A stretch of 64,000 bases of DNA from VXNJ01 sp965249595 (GTDB taxonomy: Bacteria; Chloroflexota; UBA11872; VXNJ01). Of the stretch, positions 26,763-34,576 are shown piece after piece (the first letter of the stretch is position 1; each line of letters opens with the position of its first letter). Made by a program: the position numbers and the translations under genes. The stretch is taken from contig OZ252242.1 in NCBI GenBank assembly GCA_965249595.1, positions 496,001 to 560,000 of the forward strand, read 5' to 3'. The notes beneath the pieces were generated by a model that worked only from the letters and a program-made list of their open reading frames with translations, searched no databases and had not been told where the DNA came from.

Positions 26763-27179
26763 CGATGGTTCCTCGATGAAGAAGGTGAAGTGTCTTCATT
26801 TTGAGGAGCGCACGGTGGCCCTTTCATTTACCGTGCGCTGCTGGCGCTAAATCGTCAGCAAGCTGGAGCTTTTACACCACGTGGCGGGACACGATCTCGG
26901 CAATTGCCTCAACAACGACCTGCAGGCTCTGCAAACGTCAATACCGGAAAATTTCGGTGGATTCGAGCTTAGGCCATTGCTAAAGGCGAGCGCCGGCAGG
27001 ACCAGAACGGTCCAGCCACTGGTGGTCGACGAACTGGCGCTCAAGACGGCGGCCGGCAAGCACGTAATCGGACATTCCCTGCATACGGCGTGTGCGTACC
27101 GTGGCAATTCCCAACAGCAAGGCAAAATAGCCGGCAAAAGCGGCAAGCGGCACCAGATTTGCCGAGGTCAAGTTACCAA

Positions 27180-27695
27180 TCAATCGCCGGGTTGCGGCCG
27201 CGCTTCATTACAAGTCGCAATATCCAAAAATTCGACTAACACCCTCACGGCCGGTCCAATTCGCTGACCAGTGGCTTGAGGGCCAGCCAGAGGCGATGGT
27301 CGCGTGGTAGCCGGGTCGGCCTGGCCGGCCAAGTCAGTGAATGCCAATTCGGTCCGCGCCTGGGCCGCCGGTGCCGGGTCACCAGGAAACAGCACTTGGT
27401 AATCCACACCCAACCGAACCCGGTTAAGCCTGCGCAAAAAGACCTCCACCAGCACTTGCTGTTCATAGGTGGTAGGGCGCAAATATTCAATTTCCAGTTT
27501 TGTAACGACCAGCGCCAGACCGTCGTCGTGGACGGTTTCCCGATAGGGCGAACCGATAGAACGCAGCCAGCCCAGTCGCGCCTCCTCGAGCCATTTAACG
27601 TATGAGGAATGATGGGACGCACCCTGGGCGTCAGCGTCGGTAAAACGCACCCGAATCTGTTCGCGGTGTACTAGCCGGCCGCTAATCTTCCTCAT
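27180..27695 (-). CDS. Acyl-CoA thioesterase, 4HBT/YbgC hotdog family
   Basis: Hydrolyses acyl-CoA thioesters. The family motif RFTDADAQGASHHSSYVKWL contains the catalytic Asp22 (second Asp of DxDxxG), followed by LEEARLGWL and EIEYLRPTTYEQQVLVEV. The last 40 of 171 residues are a Pro/Gln-rich extension beyond the usual 130-140 residues. The stop overlaps the TTG start of the (now broken) symporter. Its substrate is unknown; it may have shared a pathway with the imported solute. Confidence 0.83.
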   Translation of the reverse strand: MRKISGRLVHREQIRVRFTDADAQGASHHSSYVKWLEEARLGWLRSIGSPYRETVHDDGLALVVTKLEIEYLRPTTYEQQVLVEVFLRRLNRVRLGVDYQVLFPGDPAPAAQARTELAFTDLAGQADPATTRPSPLAGPQATGQRIGPAVRVLVEFLDIATCNEARPQPGD

Positions 27696-27719
27696 GGCCA
27701 GACCTCGCGCCGCCGCAAC

Positions 27720-28034
27720 TTAAAACTGGCCGCGGATCCAGCCGGCGTAGACATCGACAAATCGCAAATAGGCGAAGAGAGCCGGCATTGCCAGAAGGGC
27801 GGAATCAAAGAGCTGGCCGCCGGCCCGGCGATAGCGGATCAAGATTCCGGTAGCCCAAAAGAACAATCCCAGCAGGGCGATTGCAGCCGTAAGCGACGTG
27901 ATCGGCAGGAGCATTGCATAGGCCACCGCCAGGAATCCGGCCAGCAGGAAATAGCCCCACTGGCGTTTAACGATCCCCCAAACAGCGGCCGCCGCGGCCG
28001 CCGCCAGCAGAACGAACAACAGAGCCGCCATCAC
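27720..28034 (-). CDS. Small hydrophobic membrane protein, hypothetical
   Basis: 104 residues with three to four hydrophobic segments (about 3-22, 29-48, 50-66, 77-95). Not recognised. It lies between pheT (30 bases upstream) and the thioesterase gene (25 bases downstream) in the same orientation, so it is probably carried on the pheST transcript. Confidence 0.55.
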   Translation of the reverse strand: MMAALLFVLLAAAAAAAVWGIVKRQWGYFLLAGFLAVAYAMLLPITSLTAAIALLGLFFWATGILIRYRRAGGQLFDSALLAMPALFAYLRFVDVYAGWIRGQF

Positions 28035-28063
28035 CGCTCCCTAATTGACCGCGCGGGAAATAC

Positions 28064-30520
28064 TCAAACCCGCAAGGTGGCGCCAAATTTGGCGCGCAGG
28101 GCCTTGATCACTCCGCGGTGCGGGCGTTCAATGGCTTTCTCAGTTAACGTGCGGCCCGGGTCACGGTAACTGAGGGCGTAGGAAAGACCGCGTTTACCGT
28201 CGGGGACCTGATCGCCGGTGTACTCGTCAGTTAGCCGCACCCCGGCCAACAAGCGGCCGCCGGCACGTTCGATCAACTCAGTGACGTCGCCCGCCGCGTG
28301 TTGGGGATCGATGACGATGGAAATGTCCCGCCGCACCGCCGGGAACCTGGGCAGGGTCACAAATTGATGTGGTCCGCCACCGGCCGCAATCACGTGGTCA
28401 AGGTTGATGATCAGCGCAAACGTTGCTTCGTTTATGCCGAATTGTCCAAGCACCATCGGGGCAATCTGGCCCACCAGCCCTATCACCTGGTCGCCGCACA
28501 GTACCGCCGCGCACCGCCCGTCCGCGAATGTCGGGTGCTGGCAGGGTTGGTATCGCCCGCCTACGCCCAACCGCGCTAGCAGCAAGTCACAGGCCCCTTT
28601 GAGATCGTAAAAGCTGTTGGGGCGGGTCCCGCGCCAGGCGGGCAGCGAAGATCGCTCCGACAGCACCGCAGTGACCAACGCTCGTTCATCGGGCAGGGAT
28701 TCGGCCCGCGGAACATAAATGGTCCCGAGTTCGAAAAGCGCCACGTCGGCTTCACTGTAACGCAAATTGGCAGAGAGCGCCGTGAGCAGATGCGGAAGGG
28801 TGGCGGTTTTGAGCACGCTCTCTTCCGACCGCAAGGGGTTGCGGACTGCCAGCGGCTCAATTTGGCGCGGCATGAGCAAATCGGCGGCGGCGGTACCCAG
28901 CTCATCAATTGCCGCACCGGAATCGGCGTAGAGCCGCGCCAATTGCTCGGGGCTGGTAAGGGTGTAGGTAATCGCCTCCTGATAACCGGCCCGCGCCAGG
29001 ATGCTGCGGGCTTGATCGCGGCGATCGTCATATTCGAGCGGGACTAAATCGGGCAAGCCCCCATTGGGCAGAGTTGACGGGATGGTATCAAAACCCATCA
29101 TTGCCACCACCTCTTCGACCAAATCGGCGGACGCGGTGACGTCACCGCGATCATGAGGAACGGCAACTGAGAGTTGCGCGCCCGATTCGGTCACCGTAAA
29201 TCCGGCTCGCTGCAGGGCCGCAATTACTTCGCTGCGCGGGTAATCCACGCCCAGCAGGCGTGGGATCTGAGTCGTATCGAAAACGATTTCATTGACCGCC
29301 CTGGGTACGGGGTAGGCATCCGCCCAAACATCCTCGCCGCGTCCGGCTCCCAGCGCCTCGGCCAGTTGGGCTGCCCGCCGCAGGGCTGCTATTGTGGCCT
29401 CCGGCGAGAGGCGCTGTTCAAAGCGGCGCGCCGCCTCGCTAGGCAATCCCAAGCGTCGGGCCGTGCTGCGTATCCGAGATTGGGCGAAGTTTGCCGCCTC
29501 CAGCAGGATCTCGCTGGTTTGATCGGTGACCTCGGTGGTCAACCCGCCCATCACCCCGGCCAGCCCAACCGGACCATCGGCATCGACGATGACTAGGTCT
29601 TGGGTGCTGAGCGACCGCTCGTTGTTGTCAAGGGTGACGAGTTGCTCGCCCGCCCGGGCGCGGCGAACACCAATAGAGTCGCCGGCCAATCGATTCCAAT
29701 CGAAAGCGTGCAGCGGCTGGCCGTATTCGAGCATGACGAAATTTGTGATGTCAACGATGTTGTTTATCGACCGCTGTCCGGCCGCTTGCAATCGATCCAC
29801 CATCCACTGTGGCGAGGGCCCGATCTTGACGTCGCGCAGGTAGCCTACCGAATAGCGAGCGCAATCCGAGGGGTCTTCGATCGTCACTTGGAGATCGGGT
29901 GGCTTCAATACTCCCTGGCGACGACCGGTATCCGGTGGCCGGAAGGTTTTCTTGAGCAGCCCCGCCACATAACGGGCCACCCCCAACATCGCCAGACAAT
30001 CGGCGCGGTCGGGTTTTAGGTCAAGTTCGATTACGGCGCGTCCCAGGTATTGAGAGAGCGGGGTCCCAACCGGGGCATCCGCAGGAAGAACCAAGATCCC
30101 GTCGTGACCTTCGCCTAGGCCCAGCTCGGCTTCCGAGCAGATCATTCCCTCGCTTTGAACCCCGCGCAATTTGATCGGTTTTAGCTTTTCGAGCGGGGAA
30201 CCTTCTTTGTAAACGTTGTAGAGCATCGCCCCGACCAGGGCCAGCGGCACTCGGTCGCCGACCGCAAAGTTGTCGGCGCCGGTGACCACCGTGATATGTC
30301 CGGGTCCGTAAGCGACGGTGGGCAGGGTGAGGCGATCGGCGTTGGGATGCGGATCGATGCTCTCAACCTGTCCGACAACGATTGAATCACCCCAATTGGC
30401 CCCAATGTCATCGATCTTTTCCACTTCCAGCCCGGCGTCGGTGAGACGGGCCGCGAGCGCCTGAACGTCTACGTCGAGGTCTTCGATGTAGTCGGCTAGC
30501 CAGAGCAGTGGTACGAGCAT
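28064..30520 (-). CDS. pheT: Phenylalanyl-tRNA synthetase beta subunit
   Basis: Beta chain of the alpha2-beta2 enzyme that charges tRNA-Phe. The 818 residues contain the N-terminal tRNA-binding (EMAP/OB) domain (IVVGQVESIDPHPNADRLTLP). The B3/B4 editing domain includes QRSINNIVDITNFVMLEYGQPLHAFD. The B5 region and the C-terminal ferredoxin-like anticodon-binding domain (LPRFPAVRRDISIVID ... GKRGLSYALSYRDPGRTLTE) follow. It lies 24 bases after pheS. Confidence 0.97.
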   Translation of the reverse strand: MLVPLLWLADYIEDLDVDVQALAARLTDAGLEVEKIDDIGANWGDSIVVGQVESIDPHPNADRLTLPTVAYGPGHITVVTGADNFAVGDRVPLALVGAMLYNVYKEGSPLEKLKPIKLRGVQSEGMICSEAELGLGEGHDGILVLPADAPVGTPLSQYLGRAVIELDLKPDRADCLAMLGVARYVAGLLKKTFRPPDTGRRQGVLKPPDLQVTIEDPSDCARYSVGYLRDVKIGPSPQWMVDRLQAAGQRSINNIVDITNFVMLEYGQPLHAFDWNRLAGDSIGVRRARAGEQLVTLDNNERSLSTQDLVIVDADGPVGLAGVMGGLTTEVTDQTSEILLEAANFAQSRIRSTARRLGLPSEAARRFEQRLSPEATIAALRRAAQLAEALGAGRGEDVWADAYPVPRAVNEIVFDTTQIPRLLGVDYPRSEVIAALQRAGFTVTESGAQLSVAVPHDRGDVTASADLVEEVVAMMGFDTIPSTLPNGGLPDLVPLEYDDRRDQARSILARAGYQEAITYTLTSPEQLARLYADSGAAIDELGTAAADLLMPRQIEPLAVRNPLRSEESVLKTATLPHLLTALSANLRYSEADVALFELGTIYVPRAESLPDERALVTAVLSERSSLPAWRGTRPNSFYDLKGACDLLLARLGVGGRYQPCQHPTFADGRCAAVLCGDQVIGLVGQIAPMVLGQFGINEATFALIINLDHVIAAGGGPHQFVTLPRFPAVRRDISIVIDPQHAAGDVTELIERAGGRLLAGVRLTDEYTGDQVPDGKRGLSYALSYRDPGRTLTEKAIERPHRGVIKALRAKFGATLRV

Positions 30521-30544
30521 CGCTTTGCTTTCTAAACCCCGGTT

Positions 30545-31567
30545 TCAGGCCTGGGCGAATTGGCGCAGAAAGCGCAGGTCATTGCGGTAGAAATGGCGGA
30601 TGTCATCGATCCCGTGGCGCAGCATCGCGATCCGTTCAACGCCAATGCCAAAAGCGAACCCGCAATAGCGTTCGGGGTCGTAGCCGACGCCGGCCAATAC
30701 GTCTGGATGGACCATGCCGGCTCCGAGCATTTCGATCCAGCCCGTCCCGCTACAGATCCGGCATCCCTGGCCCTCGCAGAACGGGCAGGACATGTCGGCC
30801 TCACATGATGGCTCGGTAAACGGGAAGTAACTGCCGCGGATTCGCACCTGGCGCTCCTGGCCGAACATCGCCCGCACAAAAAATTCCAACGTGCCGCGTA
30901 AATCGGCCATCGTGATCGCGGTGTCGATTGCGAGACCCTCGACCTGATGGAACATCGTCTCGTGGGTCGAGTCAACATCCTCGTAGCGATAGCATTTGCC
31001 CGGCACGATGATGCGCAGCGGTGGATCGACCTGCTCCATCAACCGCGCCTGGGCGGGTGATGTATGGGTGCGCAGTAGCATTTGCCCCGGATAGTTGGGA
31101 GCGTCGATTAGGAACGTGTCCCACATGTCGCGGGCCGGGTGGTCGGCCGGGATATTCAGCTTGGAGAAGTTGTATTCGTCCGATTCCACCTCGGAGCTGG
31201 CAACCGTCCGGAACCCAATCCGCGCAAATACGCTGCGGATTTGACCGATCGTGGCGCTTATCGGATGCAGTCCCCCTCGATTGGGTGGAAAACCGGGCAT
31301 CGTTACGTCGAGCGCTGCCAGATTCCCGCCGGCAAGTTCGCGCAGCCGTTGTTCTAAAGCTCCGTTGAGGGCGTCGCGGGCGGCGTTGGCCTGGGCTCCG
31401 GCGGCCGGCCGTTGGTCGAGCGGCAACGTGCCAATTTGACGCAGGAGAGAGGTCAGTTGACCGGACCGCCCCAAATAGGCCTGGCGCCAGGCCTCAAGTT
31501 GCCCGGCGTCGGCCTCGGCCAGTTCGCTGCGGGCGCGATCCACGACGGCGGCTAGCTCGGCAAGCAT
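30545..31567 (-). CDS. pheS: Phenylalanyl-tRNA synthetase alpha subunit
   Basis: Catalytic class-II subunit. Residues 1-90 form the coiled-coil arm. The core has class-II motif 1 (HPISATIGQIRSVFARIGF), motif 2 (YRYEDVDSTHETMFHQVEGL) and motif 3 (AFGIGVERIAMLRHGI). A cysteine cluster, CPFCEGQGCRIC, with TGWIEMLGAGMVHP precedes motif 3, as in many non-proteobacterial PheS proteins. At 340 residues it has normal length. It lies 41 bases after rplT, part of the conserved rpmI-rplT-pheST group. Confidence 0.97.
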   Translation of the reverse strand: MLAELAAVVDRARSELAEADAGQLEAWRQAYLGRSGQLTSLLRQIGTLPLDQRPAAGAQANAARDALNGALEQRLRELAGGNLAALDVTMPGFPPNRGGLHPISATIGQIRSVFARIGFRTVASSEVESDEYNFSKLNIPADHPARDMWDTFLIDAPNYPGQMLLRTHTSPAQARLMEQVDPPLRIIVPGKCYRYEDVDSTHETMFHQVEGLAIDTAITMADLRGTLEFFVRAMFGQERQVRIRGSYFPFTEPSCEADMSCPFCEGQGCRICSGTGWIEMLGAGMVHPDVLAGVGYDPERYCGFAFGIGVERIAMLRHGIDDIRHFYRNDLRFLRQFAQA

Positions 31568-31608
31568 GCTGCGCCCAGCGGGGGTGGTTGTGGGTGAACG
31601 GGCCTGGT

Positions 31609-31968
31609 TTAAGCGGCTAGCGCGGCGGTGGCCGTATCGCAGAGCACCGCAAACACCTTCGGATGCTTGACGGCCAGCTCGGCCAGGATCTTGCGATCAA
31701 CGGCGACCTCGGCTAGGCGCAAACCAGCGACGAACCGCCCGTAGGGCAGGCCGTGAGCCCGCGCTGCGGCATTTATGCGCATGATCCATAACCGGCGCAT
31801 GTCCCGCTTGCGGAGGCGACGACCAATGTAGGCGTATTCCTGGGCATGGCGCTCGGCTTCCTTGGCCACCCGAAAAAGGCGGTGGCGGGTGCCGTAACGC
31901 CCCTTGCCAAGCTTGATGATCTTGCGGTGGCGGCGGTGACGGGCGACCGCATTGGTGGCTCGGGCCAT
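31609..31968 (-). CDS. rplT: 50S ribosomal protein L20
   Basis: Early 23S rRNA-binding assembly protein. The 119 residues begin MARATNAVARHRRHRKIIK and contain the conserved GRYGTRHRLFRVAKEAERHAQEYA and RLWIMRINAAARAHGL blocks. It lies 12 bases after rpmI. In other bacteria L20 represses its own operon by binding the leader; no such leader fold was verified here. Confidence 0.97.
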   Translation of the reverse strand: MARATNAVARHRRHRKIIKLGKGRYGTRHRLFRVAKEAERHAQEYAYIGRRLRKRDMRRLWIMRINAAARAHGLPYGRFVAGLRLAEVAVDRKILAELAVKHPKVFAVLCDTATAALAA

Positions 31969-31980
31969 CGGGACGGGCTC

Positions 31981-32184
31981 TTAAAGTGACTTGGGGTTGA
32001 GCATTGCCCGAACCCGCTTGACAAATGCCGGCGACAGATGTCGCGGTACGTGCTTGGCCTTGCGCGCACGGTAACTCTTTTTACCGCGCAGGTGGCCGGC
32101 AGTGCCTTTTGCGTGCAACATCTTGCCGTTGCGGGTAACGCGTATGCGCTTGGCGGCCGCCTTGCGTGTCTTCATCTTGGGCAT
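31981..32184 (-). CDS. rpmI: 50S ribosomal protein L35
   Basis: 67-residue basic ribosomal protein. The true start is the ATG at 32184 (MPKMKTRKAAAKRIRVTRNG), the usual L35 N-terminus; an upstream frame extension is not L35-like. The middle carries the family-type GHLRGKKSYRARKAKH. It starts the rpmI-rplT-pheS-pheT operon. infC, normally just upstream, is not in this window. Confidence 0.95.
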   Translation of the reverse strand: MPKMKTRKAAAKRIRVTRNGKMLHAKGTAGHLRGKKSYRARKAKHVPRHLSPAFVKRVRAMLNPKSL

Positions 32185-32233
32185 GGAAAAACCAGGTGGC
32201 AGAGCAGCGCCAGGTAAGGGCAAATTAGAGGCG

Positions 32234-32260
32234 ATTTTAACACCCTGGAAATGTGCTCAA
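32234..32260 (-). promoter_or_regulatory. Possible sigma-70 promoter of the rpmI operon
   Basis: On the minus strand TTGAGC (32260-32255) is followed after 15 bases by TAAAAT (32239-32234). It lies about 50 bases before the rpmI start in the gap after the nfo gene. The spacer is shorter than the usual 16-18, so this is a moderate candidate only. Confidence 0.35.
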
Positions 32261-32373
32261 ACTAGGGAAGTGAGTCGGCAATTGCCCGTGTTCGTCCGAA
32301 TAAACGCGTTGCGAGAACTTCGTCCGGCAGGTAGGAGGGGCGTCGTGTGCCTGGTGCGGCGTGGCCAGTTGGG

Positions 32374-33285
32374 TCATTGCCCGGCCCGGGCACCCTCAAT
32401 TACCCGCTTGGGGTCGGCATCGGACATTCCGGCGGCGATTCGGAGCAACGTCAGGTTGGCAATATCCGGTCCCTGACCGTCGAAGCCGGGAGTTTCCAAT
32501 ACCATCGGCGTCCCGGCCATCAGAGGGTGGTTAATGGTGGCGGCAATTCCATCCAAGCCGATGAGTCCCTCGCCAAGATTGGCGTGGCGGTCCAGCAAGC
32601 GCCCACATTCGACCTTTGAGTCGTTAACGTGTAGCAGGGCTAGACGCTCAGCGCCAACACTGTCGACAAACTCTTCAGCCATGCGCTCACGGCCATCCTC
32701 ACTGCAAAGGTCATAGCCAAATGCGAAAGCGTGGGCGGTGTCGAGACAGATTGCCAACCGATCATCGTCATCTAAAGCGCCGATGATCCGCCCGAATTCG
32801 GAAAACCGGCCACCGATTACCCGGGCGCTGCCGGCCGAGTTTTCCAACACTAGGCGGGATTTGCCACGATGGTCGGCGAGCACCTGGGTGAGCGCCTCGA
32901 CTACCGAGTCAAAAACGGCATCAAATCCCAGCCCGTAGTTGGAGCCCAGGTGTACGACCAGGCCGGCGAGGCCCAACCGGTCGCAGATCTCCAATCCAGC
33001 CACGGTGGCTGTGATCGATCGCTGCCAGACCGGCGAATTGGCCTCACGGGCACCGAAATTTGTCAGGTAAATTCCATGCGAGAAGACCGGCCCGACGGCG
33101 CGGGAATTGGCATCGGCGTGGAACGCGGCAACCTGCTCATCGCTAAATTTCCGAGGGCGCCACTGCATCTTGTTGGACCCAAAAATCTGGCCGCAGGTGA
33201 TTCCAAGTTCGGCCATACGGCCTAGGCCAAAGCCATTGTCGCGGGTAGCCGAAACATGCGCCCCAAGCGGTCGCTCGGGCTCCAT
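32374..33285 (-). CDS. nfo: Endonuclease IV (deoxyribonuclease IV)
   Basis: AP endonuclease of base-excision repair; a zinc-dependent TIM barrel. Typical blocks are LGAHVSATRDNG at the start, GQIFGSNKMQWRPR, FSHGIYLTNFG, LVVHLGSNYG, LVLENSAGS, ICLDTAHAFAFGYD, LLHVNDSKVECG, DRHANLGEGLIG and MVLETPG, supplying the His/Glu/Asp metal ligands. The ATG at 33285 puts the family N-terminus near residue 7; a TTG at 33321 is an alternative. Length is about 303 residues. Confidence 0.93.
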   Translation of the reverse strand: MEPERPLGAHVSATRDNGFGLGRMAELGITCGQIFGSNKMQWRPRKFSDEQVAAFHADANSRAVGPVFSHGIYLTNFGAREANSPVWQRSITATVAGLEICDRLGLAGLVVHLGSNYGLGFDAVFDSVVEALTQVLADHRGKSRLVLENSAGSARVIGGRFSEFGRIIGALDDDDRLAICLDTAHAFAFGYDLCSEDGRERMAEEFVDSVGAERLALLHVNDSKVECGRLLDRHANLGEGLIGLDGIAATINHPLMAGTPMVLETPGFDGQGPDIANLTLLRIAAGMSDADPKRVIEGARAGQ

Positions 33286-33378
33286 CAACGGTTTCGCGGA
33301 CAGTAAATTTGCCCGGCCCAAATAGAATTCTTAATTAGCTGACTGCACTTCTTTCGGCGCACCTGGTCTGGGGCAACA

Positions 33379-34050
33379 TTGGCAGCTCGGGTAGCACTCA
33401 TACACGCCACCGAATTAGCGGTTGAGCCCATTAATCAAGCTTTCGCCGAACTTTACCCGGAAGCGGAACTCTCCAACATACTGGATGATTCGCTGCTGGC
33501 CGACTTGGTTGCCAACGACGGGCAAGTATCGCCGCCGCTGTTGGAGCGCCTGGCAAGTTTGGTGCGTTATGGCCAGTACGCCGGGGCCGACGCAGTCCTC
33601 TTGACTTGTTCAAGTTTCGGCCCGGCCGCGGCCGACTTTCAGGAAAACGTCGATGTTCCGTTTTTTAGGGCCGACGACGCATTAATTGATGCTTCCCTGG
33701 CCCGTGGCGATCACATCGGGGTGGTAGCTACCGTCGCCTCAGCGGAGGCCACCGCGCGCGAGGCGCTGCTGGCCGCGGCCCGGATCCAGGGACGAACCAT
33801 CACGATTTCGACCGAACTTTGCAGTGACGCTTTTAACGCGTTGAAGAACGGTGATTCCGAACGGGCCGACCAGCTGGTGGCCGAGGCTGCCAGCACCCTG
33901 GCCGAAACCTGTGATGTCGTGGCCCTGGCCCAATATTCAATGACCGGTGCGGTTGCCAAGCTGCCAGGCTCCGTCGCCGGCAAAGTGCTTTCAAGTCCCC
34001 ATCAGGGCGTGTCCCTGCTCAAATCTCTTCTCGAAGGAGCAAATCCGTAA
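33379..34050 (+). CDS. Asp/Glu/hydantoin racemase-superfamily protein
   Basis: 223 residues of the two-domain racemase fold. The first catalytic cysteine is visible in DAVLLTCSSFGPAA. At the place of the second cysteine the protein reads VVALAQYSMTG, so it may have only one. That is also the case in arylmalonate-decarboxylase-like or maleate-isomerase-like members, and true racemase activity is uncertain. The start is TTG. It overlaps the start of the SH3 lipoprotein gene by one base. Confidence 0.72.
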   Translation: MAARVALIHATELAVEPINQAFAELYPEAELSNILDDSLLADLVANDGQVSPPLLERLASLVRYGQYAGADAVLLTCSSFGPAAADFQENVDVPFFRADDALIDASLARGDHIGVVATVASAEATAREALLAAARIQGRTITISTELCSDAFNALKNGDSERADQLVAEAASTLAETCDVVALAQYSMTGAVAKLPGSVAGKVLSSPHQGVSLLKSLLEGANP

Positions 34051-34562
34051 TGTCCATCAAGTGGGCTACTGGCCGACCGCGCCAGATAGCCGCCCTGATT
34101 CTCAGCCTGCTCACGCTCGGATTGGTCCTGGCCGCCTGCGAAGAACAGCCGGCCGAAAACGCCTCAACCGCTCCCGTCGACGACCGCGTCGCAGCTTTAG
34201 AGCTGACCGTACTCAACCTGCAGTCGCAGATCGACAACCTGCCGACGCCAGCACCGCCGGTGGTTATCACGCCCACTCCTGAACCGACGCCGGCGCCGGC
34301 GCCGTTCGTTATTCCAACGCCCACCGCCCGGGCCACTCCGCCCACCGGTGTTCCCGCGGCTTTGGCCACCGGCATCGTCAGCACCGCTGGCGGCACACTG
34401 AACGTGCGCTCCGCACCATCGCTTGACGGCGAGGTAATTGAAACCCTAGATGACGGCGCCGTTCTTGAGTTGACCGGTGAAGAGTCAGTGGGTGAGACCT
34501 TTACTTGGTTGGAGCTGACCACCGGCGGCTGGGTGGCCGCCGACTTCGTCGATCGCCAATAA
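34050..34562 (+). CDS. SH3-domain lipoprotein
   Basis: 170 residues. The signal peptide ends in the lipobox LVLAAC, a short coiled coil follows (RVAALELTVLNLQSQIDNL), then a Pro/Thr-rich stalk (about 65-105) and a C-terminal bacterial SH3 domain (GTLNVRSAPSLDGEVIETLDDGAVLELTG...WVAADFV). It is probably anchored to the outer face of the membrane, reaching the cell wall. A peptidoglycan-related or structural role is inferred from the domain only. Confidence 0.8.
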   Translation: MSIKWATGRPRQIAALILSLLTLGLVLAACEEQPAENASTAPVDDRVAALELTVLNLQSQIDNLPTPAPPVVITPTPEPTPAPAPFVIPTPTARATPPTGVPAALATGIVSTAGGTLNVRSAPSLDGEVIETLDDGAVLELTGEESVGETFTWLELTTGGWVAADFVDRQ

Positions 34563-34576
34563 CCGCTAGGCCGTCC

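Larger units (their letters stand above)
25185..26896 (-). mobile_element. IS256-family insertion sequence (1712 bp), apparently complete
   Basis: Imperfect terminal inverted repeats start GGTCGTGTCCC at 25185 and, on the opposite strand, GATCGTGTCCC at 26896. They share GGTGTAA further in. An exact 8-base target duplication TCGGCAAT lies at 25177-25184 and 26897-26904, the size typical of IS256. It carries one intact transposase gene. It sits inside the 3' non-coding part of the IS1380-like element and is therefore the younger insertion. The roughly 290 bases between the left end and the transposase stop hold a 10-bp hairpin (25242-25273). Confidence 0.9.
23586..26966 (+). mobile_element. 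IS1380-family element (1661 bp), itself interrupted by an IS256-family element
   Basis: The ends carry an inverted repeat with a perfect 12-base core (AATCCACCGAAA at 23590-23601; its complement at 26952-26963). A 6-base target duplication GCTTAG lies at 23580-23585 and 26967-26972. The transposase is decayed. The right end is displaced by the IS256-like insertion: the element consists of 23586-25184 plus 26905-26966. A 7-bp hairpin (AGCACCT/AGGTGCT, 23695-23711) covers the transposase start, a common way for IS elements to block read-through translation. Confidence 0.85.
22077..27183 (-). pseudogene. Sodium:solute symporter (PutP/SSS family), split by IS insertion and frameshifts
   Basis: The 5' part runs from a TTG at 27183 to the insertion point at 26967 (first helix PLAAFAGYFALLLGIATVRT, then SDYVLAGRRL; SGWTVLVLPALAF in a shifted frame). 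The rest runs from 23585 to 22077 (LSELLTIGSIAALFWLGWKV, TYIAAGDSLTLPQFL-like part, then YTFMGGFLAVSRTDVLQ and AVMSTADSQLLLVSA). Removing the insertion with one copy of the GCTTAG duplication restores NGLS-ELLTIG exactly. Three further frame changes (near 27050, 23365 and 23050) show the gene is dead. It started 4 bases inside the end of the thioesterase gene. Confidence 0.85.
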
